From Candidatus Methanimicrococcus labiotermitis (GTDB lineage Archaea; Halobacteriota; Methanosarcinia; Methanosarcinales; Methanosarcinaceae): a stretch of 64,000 bases of DNA. Below are positions 35,463 to 44,456 of this stretch, piece after piece. A program made the translations under genes and the position numbers. The stretch covers positions 1 through 64,000 of the forward strand of contig WRCE01000005.1 of the NCBI GenBank assembly GCA_009784005.1, written 5' to 3'. Position 1 is the first letter of the stretch; every line of letters starts with the position of its first letter. The notes under the pieces were generated by a model. That model was given only the letters and a program-made list of their open reading frames with translations. It made no database searches and was not told where the DNA came from.

Positions 35463-36053
35463 TCACGCTTTGAGTGTCTTCAAGACAGTGGCTGTGAAGA
35501 CCATTGCGATCGGGAAGGTAATAAAGATACCGATACCCAAGAGGATGAAACCGATGATACAAAGGACAGCGTAAACAATGTATGTGAGAATCGTCATGAG
35601 AAGATTATTCTTCAAAACATTGAAACTTTCTTTGAATGCGCTGATTGCACCCACATCTGAGGACACATAGATGTATATCGAGAAGAATGCAACAAGGCCC
35701 CAAATGATGCTCAAAAGTGAAGCGATAATGGCAAGTACCCAGTGAATGCTACCCAAAATGCTTGAGATAATTGAGATGATGATGATGATGATTATGTAAA
35801 TAATCCAGTAAATCCAGCTTCTGATAAATGCGCTGACGGATTTAAAGCCGATGAAAATATCACCGATTGAAACTTTTTCGCCGCTTGCGCCTTTAACAGC
35901 CATGCTGTAAAGACCGTAGAACAGCGGGGCCATTGGGATAATAAAAATCGAACCGACAATCGTAATCAATAAGCCAACGATGAAAGCGACGGCGTTATTT
36001 TTAAATGCATCCCAGCCGTTCTTGAGAGCGGCGGAAATAATAGCAAAATCCAT
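35463..36053 (-). CDS. DUF4013 family membrane protein (paralogue 2)
   Basis: A 196-residue paralogue of the gene at 34590-35252, again with about five transmembrane segments and the block AISAFKESFNVLKNNLLMTIL. The start MDFAIISAALKNGWDAFK has AGGAGTTATAATT upstream. It has its own terminator, so the two copies are separate transcripts although adjacent. Confidence 0.75.
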   Translation of the reverse strand: MDFAIISAALKNGWDAFKNNAVAFIVGLLITIVGSIFIIPMAPLFYGLYSMAVKGASGEKVSIGDIFIGFKSVSAFIRSWIYWIIYIIIIIIISIISSILGSIHWVLAIIASLLSIIWGLVAFFSIYIYVSSDVGAISAFKESFNVLKNNLLMTILTYIVYAVLCIIGFILLGIGIFITFPIAMVFTATVLKTLKA

Positions 36054-36578
36054 AATTATAACTCCTAATATTTTACAAATATTACTTACAATAATTTAGT
36101 TTACAATTATTACATTTTTTAATGAACAGGCAATAAAGAAAATAAACAGCGATAAACGCTAACAAAATATTGCCCGGATTCATGATGCTTTGAACGCTTT
36201 CTAAATTATGTTGAGACATAAATTATGAGTTTCGCGGCACACATGATGAATGAAAACGGCTACAAATACGTCTTCATCTCCTATAATAATATCATTCTCG
36301 TTATATATAAGTTTGGTACGGCTTTTCAAAACGCAGCCTTTAATTGAATTTTTCAAAAAAGATAAAAATTTGACGGGCTTACCGGTCGAACGAGTTTGTT
36401 CAAACGGATTTTGAAGATTTTCAATTGAGCGACAATGATTTACAATGATTTACAAAGATTTTCAATTGAGATTCAATGATTTACAAAGATTACAATGATT
36501 TTCAAACGGCAGGGTTTCAAACGGCAGGGTTTCAAACGGCAGGGTTTCAAACGGCATTATTCTCAACCGTCTTAGTTT
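36054..36578. other. Gene-free region with promoter and 15-bp repeat
   Basis: I see no gene. A symmetrical TTATATATAA at 36301-36310 could be the TATA box of the DUF4013 gene on the minus strand. Repeats of GATTTACAAAGATT occur near 36440-36490, and TTTCAAACGGCAGGG is repeated three and a half times at 36500-36556, ending close to the radical SAM stop. Confidence 0.6.
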
Positions 36579-37925
36579 TCAACCGTCTTTATTTTCAACC
36601 GTTCTTTGCTTTATGTTTTCCCAAACGCCTGTCAATTGACCGCCGAGCGCCAACTTCCCGAGCTTCTTTGAAATGTCGGGGTGAACTTTGGCGGGAACGG
36701 AATGCTCATAAGGCGTGGACGGCAGAGGCGTTAAATAATGCGCGTGCACCTTGCCGCCGTTTCGGCACAGCCAATCAATCATTTCGAGGGTTTTTTCCTG
36801 GTCGGTTATTGTTTCACTCGGGAAACCGATGATGAAGTCCACGATTGGCGTTATGCCGGCGCCGAGGCAAACTTCGGCGGCGTTATACACATCTTCGGCG
36901 GAATGGCCGCGGCCGATTTCGTTTAAAACGGTATCGCTTCCCGATTGAGCGCCGATGCTGAGAGAATCGTTGGCGCAATATTTGACGACCAAATCAATCA
37001 TGTCTTCCGTTGCGAATTCGGGGCGGACTTCTGAGGGAAATGTGCCGAAAAAAATCCGCTTGCCGCCGAGGTTTGAGAGGCTTGAGAGCAGGTCTTTGAC
37101 TTTCTCGGGTTTTTGCGTCACGCCGTTGCCGCCGTATGCAAACGCGTTGGAAGAAAGGAAACGCAGGTCATCGTAATAAGCGGCGTACTTCACGATTTCA
37201 GAAACGCTTCTGTGGCGCATTTTGTAGCCGAACATCTGAGGCGTTTGACAAAATTTACATCGGTGAGGGCAGCCGCGAGAGATTTCAAGCGGGCGCCAGA
37301 TGCTGTTCGGCGAAAAGCAAGGGAATTTATCCAATTCAACAGCGGGACCTGGGGGCGTTATGACAATTCCGCCGACGTTGTTTTTGAACGCGATGCCGGC
37401 GATTTCTTCAAAACCGGTCTTTCGGTCAATTCCTTTTCGTTCGTTTTCCAAAATACGAGAAACCATTTTGGGAAGCGTTTCTTCGCCTTCGCCGATAACG
37501 ACGGCGTCAAAATATTCCAGCGTTTTTGCGGCCGCGCCCGACGGATGAGGGCCGCCGGCAATGAAGAACGAATTCAAACGGTCGGCGCGGGCTTGGCAGA
37601 TTTCTTCAAAAATGTCTTCCTTTTGGTTTGTAAAGAAACTGTAAATCATAATACCGTTTTCCGGCTTTTTAGAAAACGTGGCGCCGGGAAGCGCAGGAAC
37701 AAGCGCGGAATAACTGTAAGCATTCTTTTTATTATAGCGAAAATAAACAGGAAGGGCGGCAGGGAGAGCATCAGGAAAACCGGCAGAAAGGTTGACAGAA
37801 TGGTTGGCAGAATGGTTGGCAGAATGGTTGGCAGAAAGAACGGCAGGAAGGCCGGCTGAGTCGTCCTGAGAGGAATCTGCCGGCGAATTATTTACAGTCC
37901 CGTCTTTCGACTTCCTTTCACTCAT
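36579..37925 (-). CDS. B12-binding/radical SAM protein (TIGR04013-like)
   Basis: A radical SAM protein with an N-terminal cobalamin-binding-like half (NGIMIYSFFTNQKEDIF, FIAGGPHPSG, VVIGEGEETLP) and a 4Fe-4S site in SRGCPHRCKFCQTPQMFGYK near residue 217. It resembles an archaeal family annotated TIGR04013/TIGR04014; the reaction is unknown. The first 55 residues are low complexity with SANH-type repeats (NHSANHSANHSVNLSAG), encoded by a DNA repeat at about 37780-37860. It lies 20 bp after acnX small on the same strand, so it is probably read with the isoprenoid genes. Confidence 0.8.
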   Translation of the reverse strand: MSERKSKDGTVNNSPADSSQDDSAGLPAVLSANHSANHSANHSVNLSAGFPDALPAALPVYFRYNKKNAYSYSALVPALPGATFSKKPENGIMIYSFFTNQKEDIFEEICQARADRLNSFFIAGGPHPSGAAAKTLEYFDAVVIGEGEETLPKMVSRILENERKGIDRKTGFEEIAGIAFKNNVGGIVITPPGPAVELDKFPCFSPNSIWRPLEISRGCPHRCKFCQTPQMFGYKMRHRSVSEIVKYAAYYDDLRFLSSNAFAYGGNGVTQKPEKVKDLLSSLSNLGGKRIFFGTFPSEVRPEFATEDMIDLVVKYCANDSLSIGAQSGSDTVLNEIGRGHSAEDVYNAAEVCLGAGITPIVDFIIGFPSETITDQEKTLEMIDWLCRNGGKVHAHYLTPLPSTPYEHSVPAKVHPDISKKLGKLALGGQLTGVWENIKQRTVENKDG

Positions 37926-37944
37926 GTTTGATAAACCGTTCGTT

Positions 37945-38349
37945 TTACAAAATTTCTATGTACCCTTCGGCGCTGTTGACGATGACTTCATCCCCGTCTT
38001 TTAAAACGGTGTATGGGTCAATTTCCAATTTATCAATCAACGGAATTTCGGAAATGATTGCGCCGACGGCGACGATGGGTTCGCATTCCAAATTAATAAT
38101 GGCTGCGGGGGCTTTTCCGTTCTTTTTCAAACTGTAAATGACATAAGAGCCAACGGTAGAACCTTTTCCCTGCGGAAAGACCAAGACGGTACCTTGGACG
38201 GATTGGCCGAACAGTTCATGCGCCGGGTCAACGACTTTTCCCGTCTCCGGTTCAATGTTGCCTAAAAACGAAATCGGGTCTTTTGTCATCAACGCTTTTC
38301 CCGACGCTTTGCCGCGGGCGATTGTTCGCCCTTTAATGATGATTCCCAT
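37945..38349 (-). CDS. Phosphomevalonate dehydratase small subunit (AcnX-type)
   Basis: The small subunit of the aconitase X-type enzyme that dehydrates mevalonate 5-phosphate to trans-anhydromevalonate phosphate in the archaeal mevalonate pathway. It is a swivelling-domain protein with MGIIIKGRTIARGKASGKAL, VFPQGKGSTVGSYVIYSLKKNGKAPAAIIN and IPLIDKLEIDPYTVLKDGDEV. 134 residues. The start ATG shares one base with the large-subunit stop (TAATG), so translation is coupled. The frame continues upstream to 38664 but that part is a shadow of the large subunit. Confidence 0.93.
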   Translation of the reverse strand: MGIIIKGRTIARGKASGKALMTKDPISFLGNIEPETGKVVDPAHELFGQSVQGTVLVFPQGKGSTVGSYVIYSLKKNGKAPAAIINLECEPIVAVGAIISEIPLIDKLEIDPYTVLKDGDEVIVNSAEGYIEIL

Positions 38350-39617
38350 TAAATCTCCCCCGTCGCGTCTTTGACGCACTTTTCGACGGTCCCGTATGTG
38401 GCTTTCAGGCCGCACATGCTTGGAACGTAGGCGAAAGCTTTGCCGGAGTTGACCAACATGCTCTTGTATGAATTCGCGGCGGGCGACACGACCATGCATG
38501 TGTCGCAAACGACTTTCGCGCCGCTTTTTTCGATGCGGTTCACAGTCGTTTTGTTTTGCTCCGCCACTTCTCTGGCAGTGAATATCCAAAATTCTTTCAC
38601 AACGGTTTTGCCTTCCAAAAGAGAAGCGATCTGTTCCAGCTCTTCTTTTGAGCAGTGTGGGCACCCGATGGTGACAATATCATTCGGCGATCTTGTCGCT
38701 CCTGCCACCCCTGTCGCTCCCGGCGCTCCTGCCGCCACCGATGCTCCTGCCGCTCCCTGCGCCCCTGTCGCCCCTGTTCCGCCGGCGGATTCGTAAACCG
38801 CATTGATGTCCTTTTGGTCAATCACAACGCTTTCCGGCGGCTTTTCGTAAACGAATTCTTTGTCCTTCGTCTCGGGCGTGACGCCGTCAACGTGGTAAAG
38901 AGCAACGGCGCCTGATGCCGCCATTGCCGCGCCGAGCATTTTCATTTCATTATGCGTCGGCACGGATTTCAGTTTAAAAAGAGGGATTTTATTGCCGACC
39001 ATCTTACCGGCGACGAAACCGAGCGCGCCGTAATCGGAGCCTGACGTTTCAAAATCCACAATGATTTCATAACTCGGCTTTCTGTTTTCGGTTTTATGGT
39101 AGCCGTAATCGGGCGTCTTACCCAGAAGCGCCGCCGCCAGCGCGGACGGGCCGCCTTCACGGTTGGTGCGCGCGCCGAGAACGGAGTTTGAAAAAGAAAT
39201 AGCGGATGACTCGCCCCAAGCCAAATGGTCTTTGTATTGAACGTCAAAACCGCTGAGATAATAAGGCGTACAAGTGCATTTCGGGTCGATGCCGAGGCGA
39301 CCGAACGCCTTAATGATTTCGATTTGCTTGGCGGCGAATGCCGGGTCGATGCCGAGGCGTTCCCAATTATTCATGTCCATGCCGGCCGGATTTAAAACAG
39401 TCGGCACCTTCACCGTACTATTCAAATCGGAAATCCATTCAATGCCGGCGTCGCCGATGGTTTTATATGACACGCCCGACACCTGAGCGCTCTTAATCGG
39501 AATGAGCGCGTCAGCGCCGTAAATATCGCCGAGCGCAACTAAAATTTCAATCATTTTGCGAAGCGTTTCGCCGTCCTCGCCGCGAAGGGTTCTTTCTTCT
39601 TCCTTTGTCAGATACAT
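38349..39617 (-). CDS. Phosphomevalonate dehydratase large subunit with collagen-like insert
   Basis: The catalytic AcnX subunit of 422 residues. Family regions are MYLTKEEERTLRGEDGETL, CTCTPYYLSG, WGESSAISFSNSVLGARTNREGG and CPHCSKEELEQIA, and several cysteines (CTCTPYY, CDTCMVV, SMCGLKA) could hold the iron cofactor. Near residues 276-305 lies GGTGATGAQGAAGASVAAGA and more, a Gly-rich collagen-like stretch encoded by degenerate 9-bp DNA repeats (38690-38790), a place where the family normally has a short linker. GAGGCGG precedes the ATG. Confidence 0.93.
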   Translation of the reverse strand: MYLTKEEERTLRGEDGETLRKMIEILVALGDIYGADALIPIKSAQVSGVSYKTIGDAGIEWISDLNSTVKVPTVLNPAGMDMNNWERLGIDPAFAAKQIEIIKAFGRLGIDPKCTCTPYYLSGFDVQYKDHLAWGESSAISFSNSVLGARTNREGGPSALAAALLGKTPDYGYHKTENRKPSYEIIVDFETSGSDYGALGFVAGKMVGNKIPLFKLKSVPTHNEMKMLGAAMAASGAVALYHVDGVTPETKDKEFVYEKPPESVVIDQKDINAVYESAGGTGATGAQGAAGASVAAGAPGATGVAGATRSPNDIVTIGCPHCSKEELEQIASLLEGKTVVKEFWIFTAREVAEQNKTTVNRIEKSGAKVVCDTCMVVSPAANSYKSMLVNSGKAFAYVPSMCGLKATYGTVEKCVKDATGEI

Positions 39618-39712
39618 GTTGCCGCCTCATTTACAGTTAAATTTCCGTTGCCGTCCCATTCCAATCAATTGCCGTCTGCCGTTTCATTTCGTCTGCCGTC
39701 TCATCAGGCAAT

Positions 39713-40996
39713 TCACTTTTTCAACGCGGGAAACTTCGCGCGCTCGAAGTCTTCTTTGTTGGCCAACACTTTTGTCGCGTCCACGCCGACTTTTGTTGTC
39801 GTGCCGTCGGGCGCGCCGCGCGGGTCAAGCGAACTGCCGCGGGCGTTTGGCACAATCACGATGTCCATGTCGCCTTTCACGCGCGTCGCGATTGCGAATT
39901 CGACGTCGTCGGGATTGAAAATGTCTATGTCTTCGTCAACGACCACGACGTGCTTCAAACTGGTGTGAGCGGCAAACGCGGCCATAATCGCGTTTTTGGC
40001 ATCGCCTTCCGTCTGCTTTTTGATTTGAACGATCGCGTGCAAGTAGCAGCAGCCGCCTTCGGTGAGAACCACGTTGGAAACGGTTGTCACTTCGCTGACG
40101 GCTTTGTAAATTTTCGGCTCATACGGCACGCCCATCATCAAAAGATGTTCGGCGCCGGCAGGCAGGATGCCGTGATAAATCGGGTCTTTGCGGCAGTAGA
40201 TTTTTGTGATTTTAATAACGGGCTCGGGGCGAATGTGGTCGTATGTGCCGGTGATGTCCACAAACGGCCCTTCCATGACGCGTTCTTTGGGGTCGATGTA
40301 CCCTTCAAGCACATATTCCGCGTGCGGGACTTTGACGCCGTTGTCGCATTCAAAAAGCTCAACGGGCGCGCCGCGAAGGGCTGCCGCGTATTCAAATTCC
40401 TTGGACAGCGGAACGCGGGTGGAGGTCGCGTATGTGATGATCGGGTCCGCGCCGATGACGATTGCGACCGGAAGTTTCTCTCCCGCTTCGGCGGCTTGTT
40501 TGTGAAGCACAAAAGTGTGACGCGGCGGCACCAAGCGGGCGGCCAGTGTATTTTTATCAATGACCATCAATCTGTGAATAGATGCATTCTTCTCGCCGCC
40601 GAATTCGGAAACAACAATGCCTGCCGTAATGTATCCTTCGCCGCCGTCTTTTTCAAAGTGCTTCATGATGGGGAGTTTGAACAAATCCACATCCTTCTCG
40701 GCGATAACGACTTCTTTTGTCGGCGACTCTTTGACAACCACGACATCGCCGTCGGGCACGATGTCTGCCAAACGTTTGATAATGTCTTCTTTGGGGACGC
40801 CAAGCATGGCGCCGAGTTCTTCTCTGGTGCCGAGCAAATTCATAATGGCTTTGGAACCGTCAACATCGCTGAAAAAAATCGGTCCTTTTGTTTCATGCGC
40901 CATGACCGGCGCTTCGTAATTCTTGGAAACGGGCATTTCGACTTCGGTAAGCCGGCCGTTTTTCTTCAGTTCGTCAATAAAATCGCGGAAACTCAT
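39713..40996 (-). CDS. UbiD-family anhydromevalonate phosphate decarboxylase
   Basis: A UbiD-type, prenyl-FMN-dependent decarboxylase of 427 residues. It is next to both phosphomevalonate dehydratase subunits, so it is probably the anhydromevalonate phosphate decarboxylase that makes isopentenyl phosphate in the archaeal pathway. Motifs are MSFRDFIDELKKNGRLTEV, AARLVPPRHTFVLHKQ and EYVLEGYIDPKERVMEGPFVD. The UbiX partner is not in the window. The start is set at 40996: TTTATATAT on the minus strand at about 41019-41027 would place the transcript start at the ATG (leaderless). The open frame continues to 41131. Confidence 0.9.
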   Translation of the reverse strand: MSFRDFIDELKKNGRLTEVEMPVSKNYEAPVMAHETKGPIFFSDVDGSKAIMNLLGTREELGAMLGVPKEDIIKRLADIVPDGDVVVVKESPTKEVVIAEKDVDLFKLPIMKHFEKDGGEGYITAGIVVSEFGGEKNASIHRLMVIDKNTLAARLVPPRHTFVLHKQAAEAGEKLPVAIVIGADPIITYATSTRVPLSKEFEYAAALRGAPVELFECDNGVKVPHAEYVLEGYIDPKERVMEGPFVDITGTYDHIRPEPVIKITKIYCRKDPIYHGILPAGAEHLLMMGVPYEPKIYKAVSEVTTVSNVVLTEGGCCYLHAIVQIKKQTEGDAKNAIMAAFAAHTSLKHVVVVDEDIDIFNPDDVEFAIATRVKGDMDIVIVPNARGSSLDPRGAPDGTTTKVGVDATKVLANKEDFERAKFPALKK

Positions 40997-41127
40997 AGTA
41001 TCTGCTTCTGAAAAAGCGATATATAAATAAAAAGGTTGCTTCAAGAATTGCGGCGGCGCCTCTCTTCGCCTCAATTCTTTGACAATTCTCTGACAATTCA
41101 TTGACAAATCGTTGACAATTCTTTGAC

Positions 41128-41745
41128 TCATTTTTCGTTTTGAAAACAGAATTGGCAGATTTTCCGCCCGCCGGATTCAACGCAGCGCGCCGTGCCGACG
41201 GATTCGCCGCAAACGGGGCAAATGATATTGTCAAAAATTTTGGCTTTTTCGGGAACCGGCATTTGCGGTTCTTTGATGTCATAAATTCGGCTGCCGGGTG
41301 TTGATAAAACGTCATCGACGCGCTGCTTGGAGAGTTCATGATAACGGGCGGCTTCGCCTTCGGATGCCGTCTTTGACATCACTTTGGCGCGAAGAGCGTC
41401 CATTTCGGGATTCGGTTTAAAAAAATCCGCGCGCATGACCAAACGAACGGCTTTTCCGCCGCGTTTGTAAAATGAAAAGGCTGTTTTGCCCCAGTTGTTA
41501 ACGATTAAGTTACCCTTTCCCGCCGTGCATCCGAGAATGGTTTGAATGGAATCCACCGTACATGAATCCGTTTCTGTAATCACGACGACTTCTTCGTCTT
41601 CCGAATAATCCAAATCCAACAATTCTTTGGCGTAAAGGGCGGCAACGTAGCCGAGCGCCAGACCGCCGCAAGAATGGCCGTGAAATGCAATGGCATCATC
41701 GTATGTACGTTTTGTAATCTCGTTGAGTAAGGAATTTGAATTCAT
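41128..41745 (-). CDS. FmdE family protein
   Basis: A 205-residue protein of the FmdE family (first seen as subunit E of molybdenum formylmethanofuran dehydrogenase). The conserved FHGHSCGGLALGYVAALYA near residue 25 and TETDSCTVDSIQTILGCTAGKGNL match the family, and a C-terminal zinc finger pairs CPVCGES with CQFCF. Its exact role is unclear: many FmdE copies are not in formylmethanofuran dehydrogenase operons. ATTTAAATA near 41770-41778 is a good TATA element for a leaderless start at 41745. It is first in the run leading to the UbiD/AcnX genes. Confidence 0.85.
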   Translation of the reverse strand: MNSNSLLNEITKRTYDDAIAFHGHSCGGLALGYVAALYAKELLDLDYSEDEEVVVITETDSCTVDSIQTILGCTAGKGNLIVNNWGKTAFSFYKRGGKAVRLVMRADFFKPNPEMDALRAKVMSKTASEGEAARYHELSKQRVDDVLSTPGSRIYDIKEPQMPVPEKAKIFDNIICPVCGESVGTARCVESGGRKICQFCFQNEK

Positions 41746-41971
41746 AACACTAAATTGGAATATCACCTATTTAAATTTATTCAAAATACGAATCGCTGTC
41801 ACCTGTTAACAAAAGAAGGGGCAAAAGAGGCTTTAAAGTTTGTCAGAATAAATGTTAAATATGTTAAAATTCATCGGAGTTGTTGCTAACATTTTAAAAT
41901 TTTGTAAGATATTTGAATGAATATGAGAAAATAATACTTCAAATTGTTCTCAAAAGGTTAAGGGTAAAAAC

Positions 41972-43123
41972 ATGAGATTTCAAACAAAAACAACCTTCGC
42001 GATATTTGCATTTTTAATGGCAATTCTTCTTTTGGCCGCCCCGTTTTCAGGGTGTCTCGGAAATTCCAATGACAGCGGCAGCGATAAAGAAACAGTAACG
42101 ATCATTGATGCGTTTGGACGAAGCGTAACGGTTCCCGATAATCCCGAAAGAATCGCTGTCAGCGGCTCGGGTTCCATGAGATATTTCGTTTATCTGGGTG
42201 TCGTTGACCGCGTTGTCGCTGTTGATTATCAGGACAGCGGCACCTTCACCATGGTCAGCGACAAGCGCCCGTATGCTTTGGCGCACCCCGAAATCAGAAA
42301 TAATCCGATGCTGGGCACAACCAAAGGCGCTGTTGATGCCGAACGTCTTTTGGGAGCGAACCCCGATGTCTTGTTTGTCTCGGCAACCTCAGCCGCAGAA
42401 GTCGCGGCCGCCGACATGATTCAGTCCAAGACAGGCATTCCCGTTGTTTTGTTCTTTTCGGGCAATTACGCCTCAGATAAAGAAGAAATTGACAAATCAC
42501 TTCTCATGGTCGGCAAAATTCTCCATAAAGAACAGCGCGCTGAAGAAGTCATTCAGTATTTCAGTGACACGTTAAAGGATTTGGAAAATCGGGTAAAAGA
42601 TGTGCCCGTCTCCGATAAAACCGTCTACGTCGGCGGCGTTGCGTATAACGGCCCACACGGCTTAAACGGCACCAACCCGATTTATTTGCCTTTCATCATC
42701 TTAAAAGCCGACAACGTGGCAGCCGGCGTCCCGCTGACCGGTTCAAGCACGGGATACGCTCTCGTTGCCAAAGAAAAAATACTGGAATGGGACCCCGATA
42801 TCATTTTCGTGGACGTCGAAACCTCGACAGCCGCCGGCGGAGGCGCGTTTTTTGAATTGAGAAACGACGCGTCTTACAGAGAGTTGTCCGCCGTCAAATC
42901 CGGCGAAGTATACGCCGTCAACCCCCACACGTCCATGGGCGTCAACCACGAAACGGCACTCGCCAACTGCTACTACATCGGAAAAATCCTGTACCCCGAA
43001 CAATTCAAAGACATCGACCCCGCCCAAAAAGCAGACGAGATTTATACATTCATCGTCGGCAAACCCGTTTTTGACCAAATAAAAGAAAACGCTGACGGAC
43101 TGTCTTACACAAGGGTCGGCTGA
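41972..43123 (+). CDS. ABC transporter substrate-binding lipoprotein (iron-complex/cobamide type)
   Basis: A 383-residue binding protein of the FecB/BtuF class, attached to the cell surface. It has a signal peptide ending in a lipobox-like AAPFSGC and a Fe-complex type pattern: VTIIDAFGRSVTVPDNPERIAVSGSGSMRYF, then NPDVLFVSATSA and AVKSGEVYAVNP. The ligand could be an iron complex or a corrinoid; the sequence does not decide. The membrane permease and ATPase follow, with a 28-bp repeat in the gap to the permease. Confidence 0.92.
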   Translation: MRFQTKTTFAIFAFLMAILLLAAPFSGCLGNSNDSGSDKETVTIIDAFGRSVTVPDNPERIAVSGSGSMRYFVYLGVVDRVVAVDYQDSGTFTMVSDKRPYALAHPEIRNNPMLGTTKGAVDAERLLGANPDVLFVSATSAAEVAAADMIQSKTGIPVVLFFSGNYASDKEEIDKSLLMVGKILHKEQRAEEVIQYFSDTLKDLENRVKDVPVSDKTVYVGGVAYNGPHGLNGTNPIYLPFIILKADNVAAGVPLTGSSTGYALVAKEKILEWDPDIIFVDVETSTAAGGGAFFELRNDASYRELSAVKSGEVYAVNPHTSMGVNHETALANCYYIGKILYPEQFKDIDPAQKADEIYTFIVGKPVFDQIKENADGLSYTRVG

Positions 43124-43147
43124 TTGAAGAAAAACGATTGAAGCGGG

Positions 43148-43295
43148 TTGATTGAAACCAAGTGGTTGAAAACGATTGATTGAAACCAAGTGGTTGAAAA
43201 CGATTGATTGAAACCAAGTGGTTGAAAATGATTGATTGAAACCAAGTGGTTGAAAACAATTGATTGAAACCAAGTGGTTGAAAACGACTGGTTGA
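43148..43295. repeat. 28-bp tandem repeat, about 5 copies
   Basis: A 28-bp unit containing GATTGAAACCAAGTGGTTGAA is repeated about five times between the binding protein and the permease. There are no spacers. It separates genes of one transporter operon. Confidence 0.93.
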
Positions 43296-43353
43296 AAACA
43301 ATTGATCAAAATCAATCTGCATCGATCTGCCCGCCGTTTCAGGAGGAAAATAA

Positions 43354-44418
43354 ATGCATTTAGAAGACGGGGTAAAGCCGGCGGTCTATAAAAAATACAT
43401 CGCCCGAAAAGTAGGCATCATCACAGGCATGTTTATCTTTTTGGTTTTTTTTGCTCTGTTCGCCGTTTCAGTCGGCTCGATTTACATTCCGATCCCCGAT
43501 GTCATTCAAACGCTTTTGGGCGGGCCCGGCACAAGCCTTTATGAACGCGTCATTTGGAACATACGCATTCCTCAAATTATTACCGCAATTGTTGCCGGCG
43601 CGGGTTTGGCAATCGCCGGCGCTGCGATGCAATCGGTTTTGAAAAACCCGATGGCGTCACCCTATACGCTTGGCCTCTCCAATGCCGCAGCGTTTGGCGC
43701 CGCTGTCGGTATTTTAATCTTCGGTTTCGGCGCGACCGGCAGCAGCGCCATGGAAGCGTTTACAATAAATAATCCATACCTCATCACGATTTGCGCTTTT
43801 GTTTTCAGCATGCTGGCGGCTTTGATCATCCTCGCCATTGCAAAAGTTCGTTCAACGTCGCCCGAAGTCATTATTTTGGCGGGCGTCGCGATGAATACGC
43901 TTGCCGTCGCCGGCCTTGCCGCCATTCAATATTTCGTGGATGAGTCAAAGGTCGCAGCAATCGTTTTCTGGCAGTTCGGCGATGTCGCCCGCGCGGGCTG
44001 GACAGAACTTTCAATCATCACCGCCGTCTTTTTAATTTGTTTTATTTATTTCATTTGGAAACGCTGGGACCTCAATGCCATGGACGCGGGCGATGAAACC
44101 GCGAAAAGTTTGGGTGTCAACGCCTCCCGCCTTCGCTTCGTCAGCATGATGGCGGCATCCCTCATCAGCGCCGTCGTCGTTTCCTTTTTGGGCGTCATCG
44201 GCTTTGTCGGATTGGTGTGCCCGCACATTATGCGGCGCTTAATCGGTGATGACCAGCGTTACCTGATCATCGGAACCGCCGTCTGCGGCGCGCTTTTGCT
44301 TTTGGTTGCCGACACCATTGCCCGAACAATGATTTCCCCGCATGTGCTGCCCGTCGCAATCATCACCGCGTTCCTCGGCGCTCCGGTCTTTTTATACTTA
44401 ATCATGAAGAGGAGATAA
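43354..44418 (+). CDS. ABC transporter permease (FecCD family)
   Basis: A 354-residue FecCD-type permease with about ten membrane segments. Conserved parts are VIWNIRIPQIITAIVAGAGLAIAGAAMQ, NPMASPYTLGLSNAAAFGA and GFVGLVCPHIMRRLIGDD, the ATPase-contact loop. AGGAGG lies before the ATG. It works with the substrate-binding lipoprotein and the ATPase. Confidence 0.95.
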   Translation: MHLEDGVKPAVYKKYIARKVGIITGMFIFLVFFALFAVSVGSIYIPIPDVIQTLLGGPGTSLYERVIWNIRIPQIITAIVAGAGLAIAGAAMQSVLKNPMASPYTLGLSNAAAFGAAVGILIFGFGATGSSAMEAFTINNPYLITICAFVFSMLAALIILAIAKVRSTSPEVIILAGVAMNTLAVAGLAAIQYFVDESKVAAIVFWQFGDVARAGWTELSIITAVFLICFIYFIWKRWDLNAMDAGDETAKSLGVNASRLRFVSMMAASLISAVVVSFLGVIGFVGLVCPHIMRRLIGDDQRYLIIGTAVCGALLLLVADTIARTMISPHVLPVAIITAFLGAPVFLYLIMKRR

Positions 44419-44456
44419 AATGAATCGGGAAAACAAAATGAGTCGAGGGAGATAAA

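Noticed and set aside
39950-41011. 353-codon plus-strand frame opposite the UbiD gene
   Set aside because: It is an exact antisense shadow of a well-supported conserved gene.
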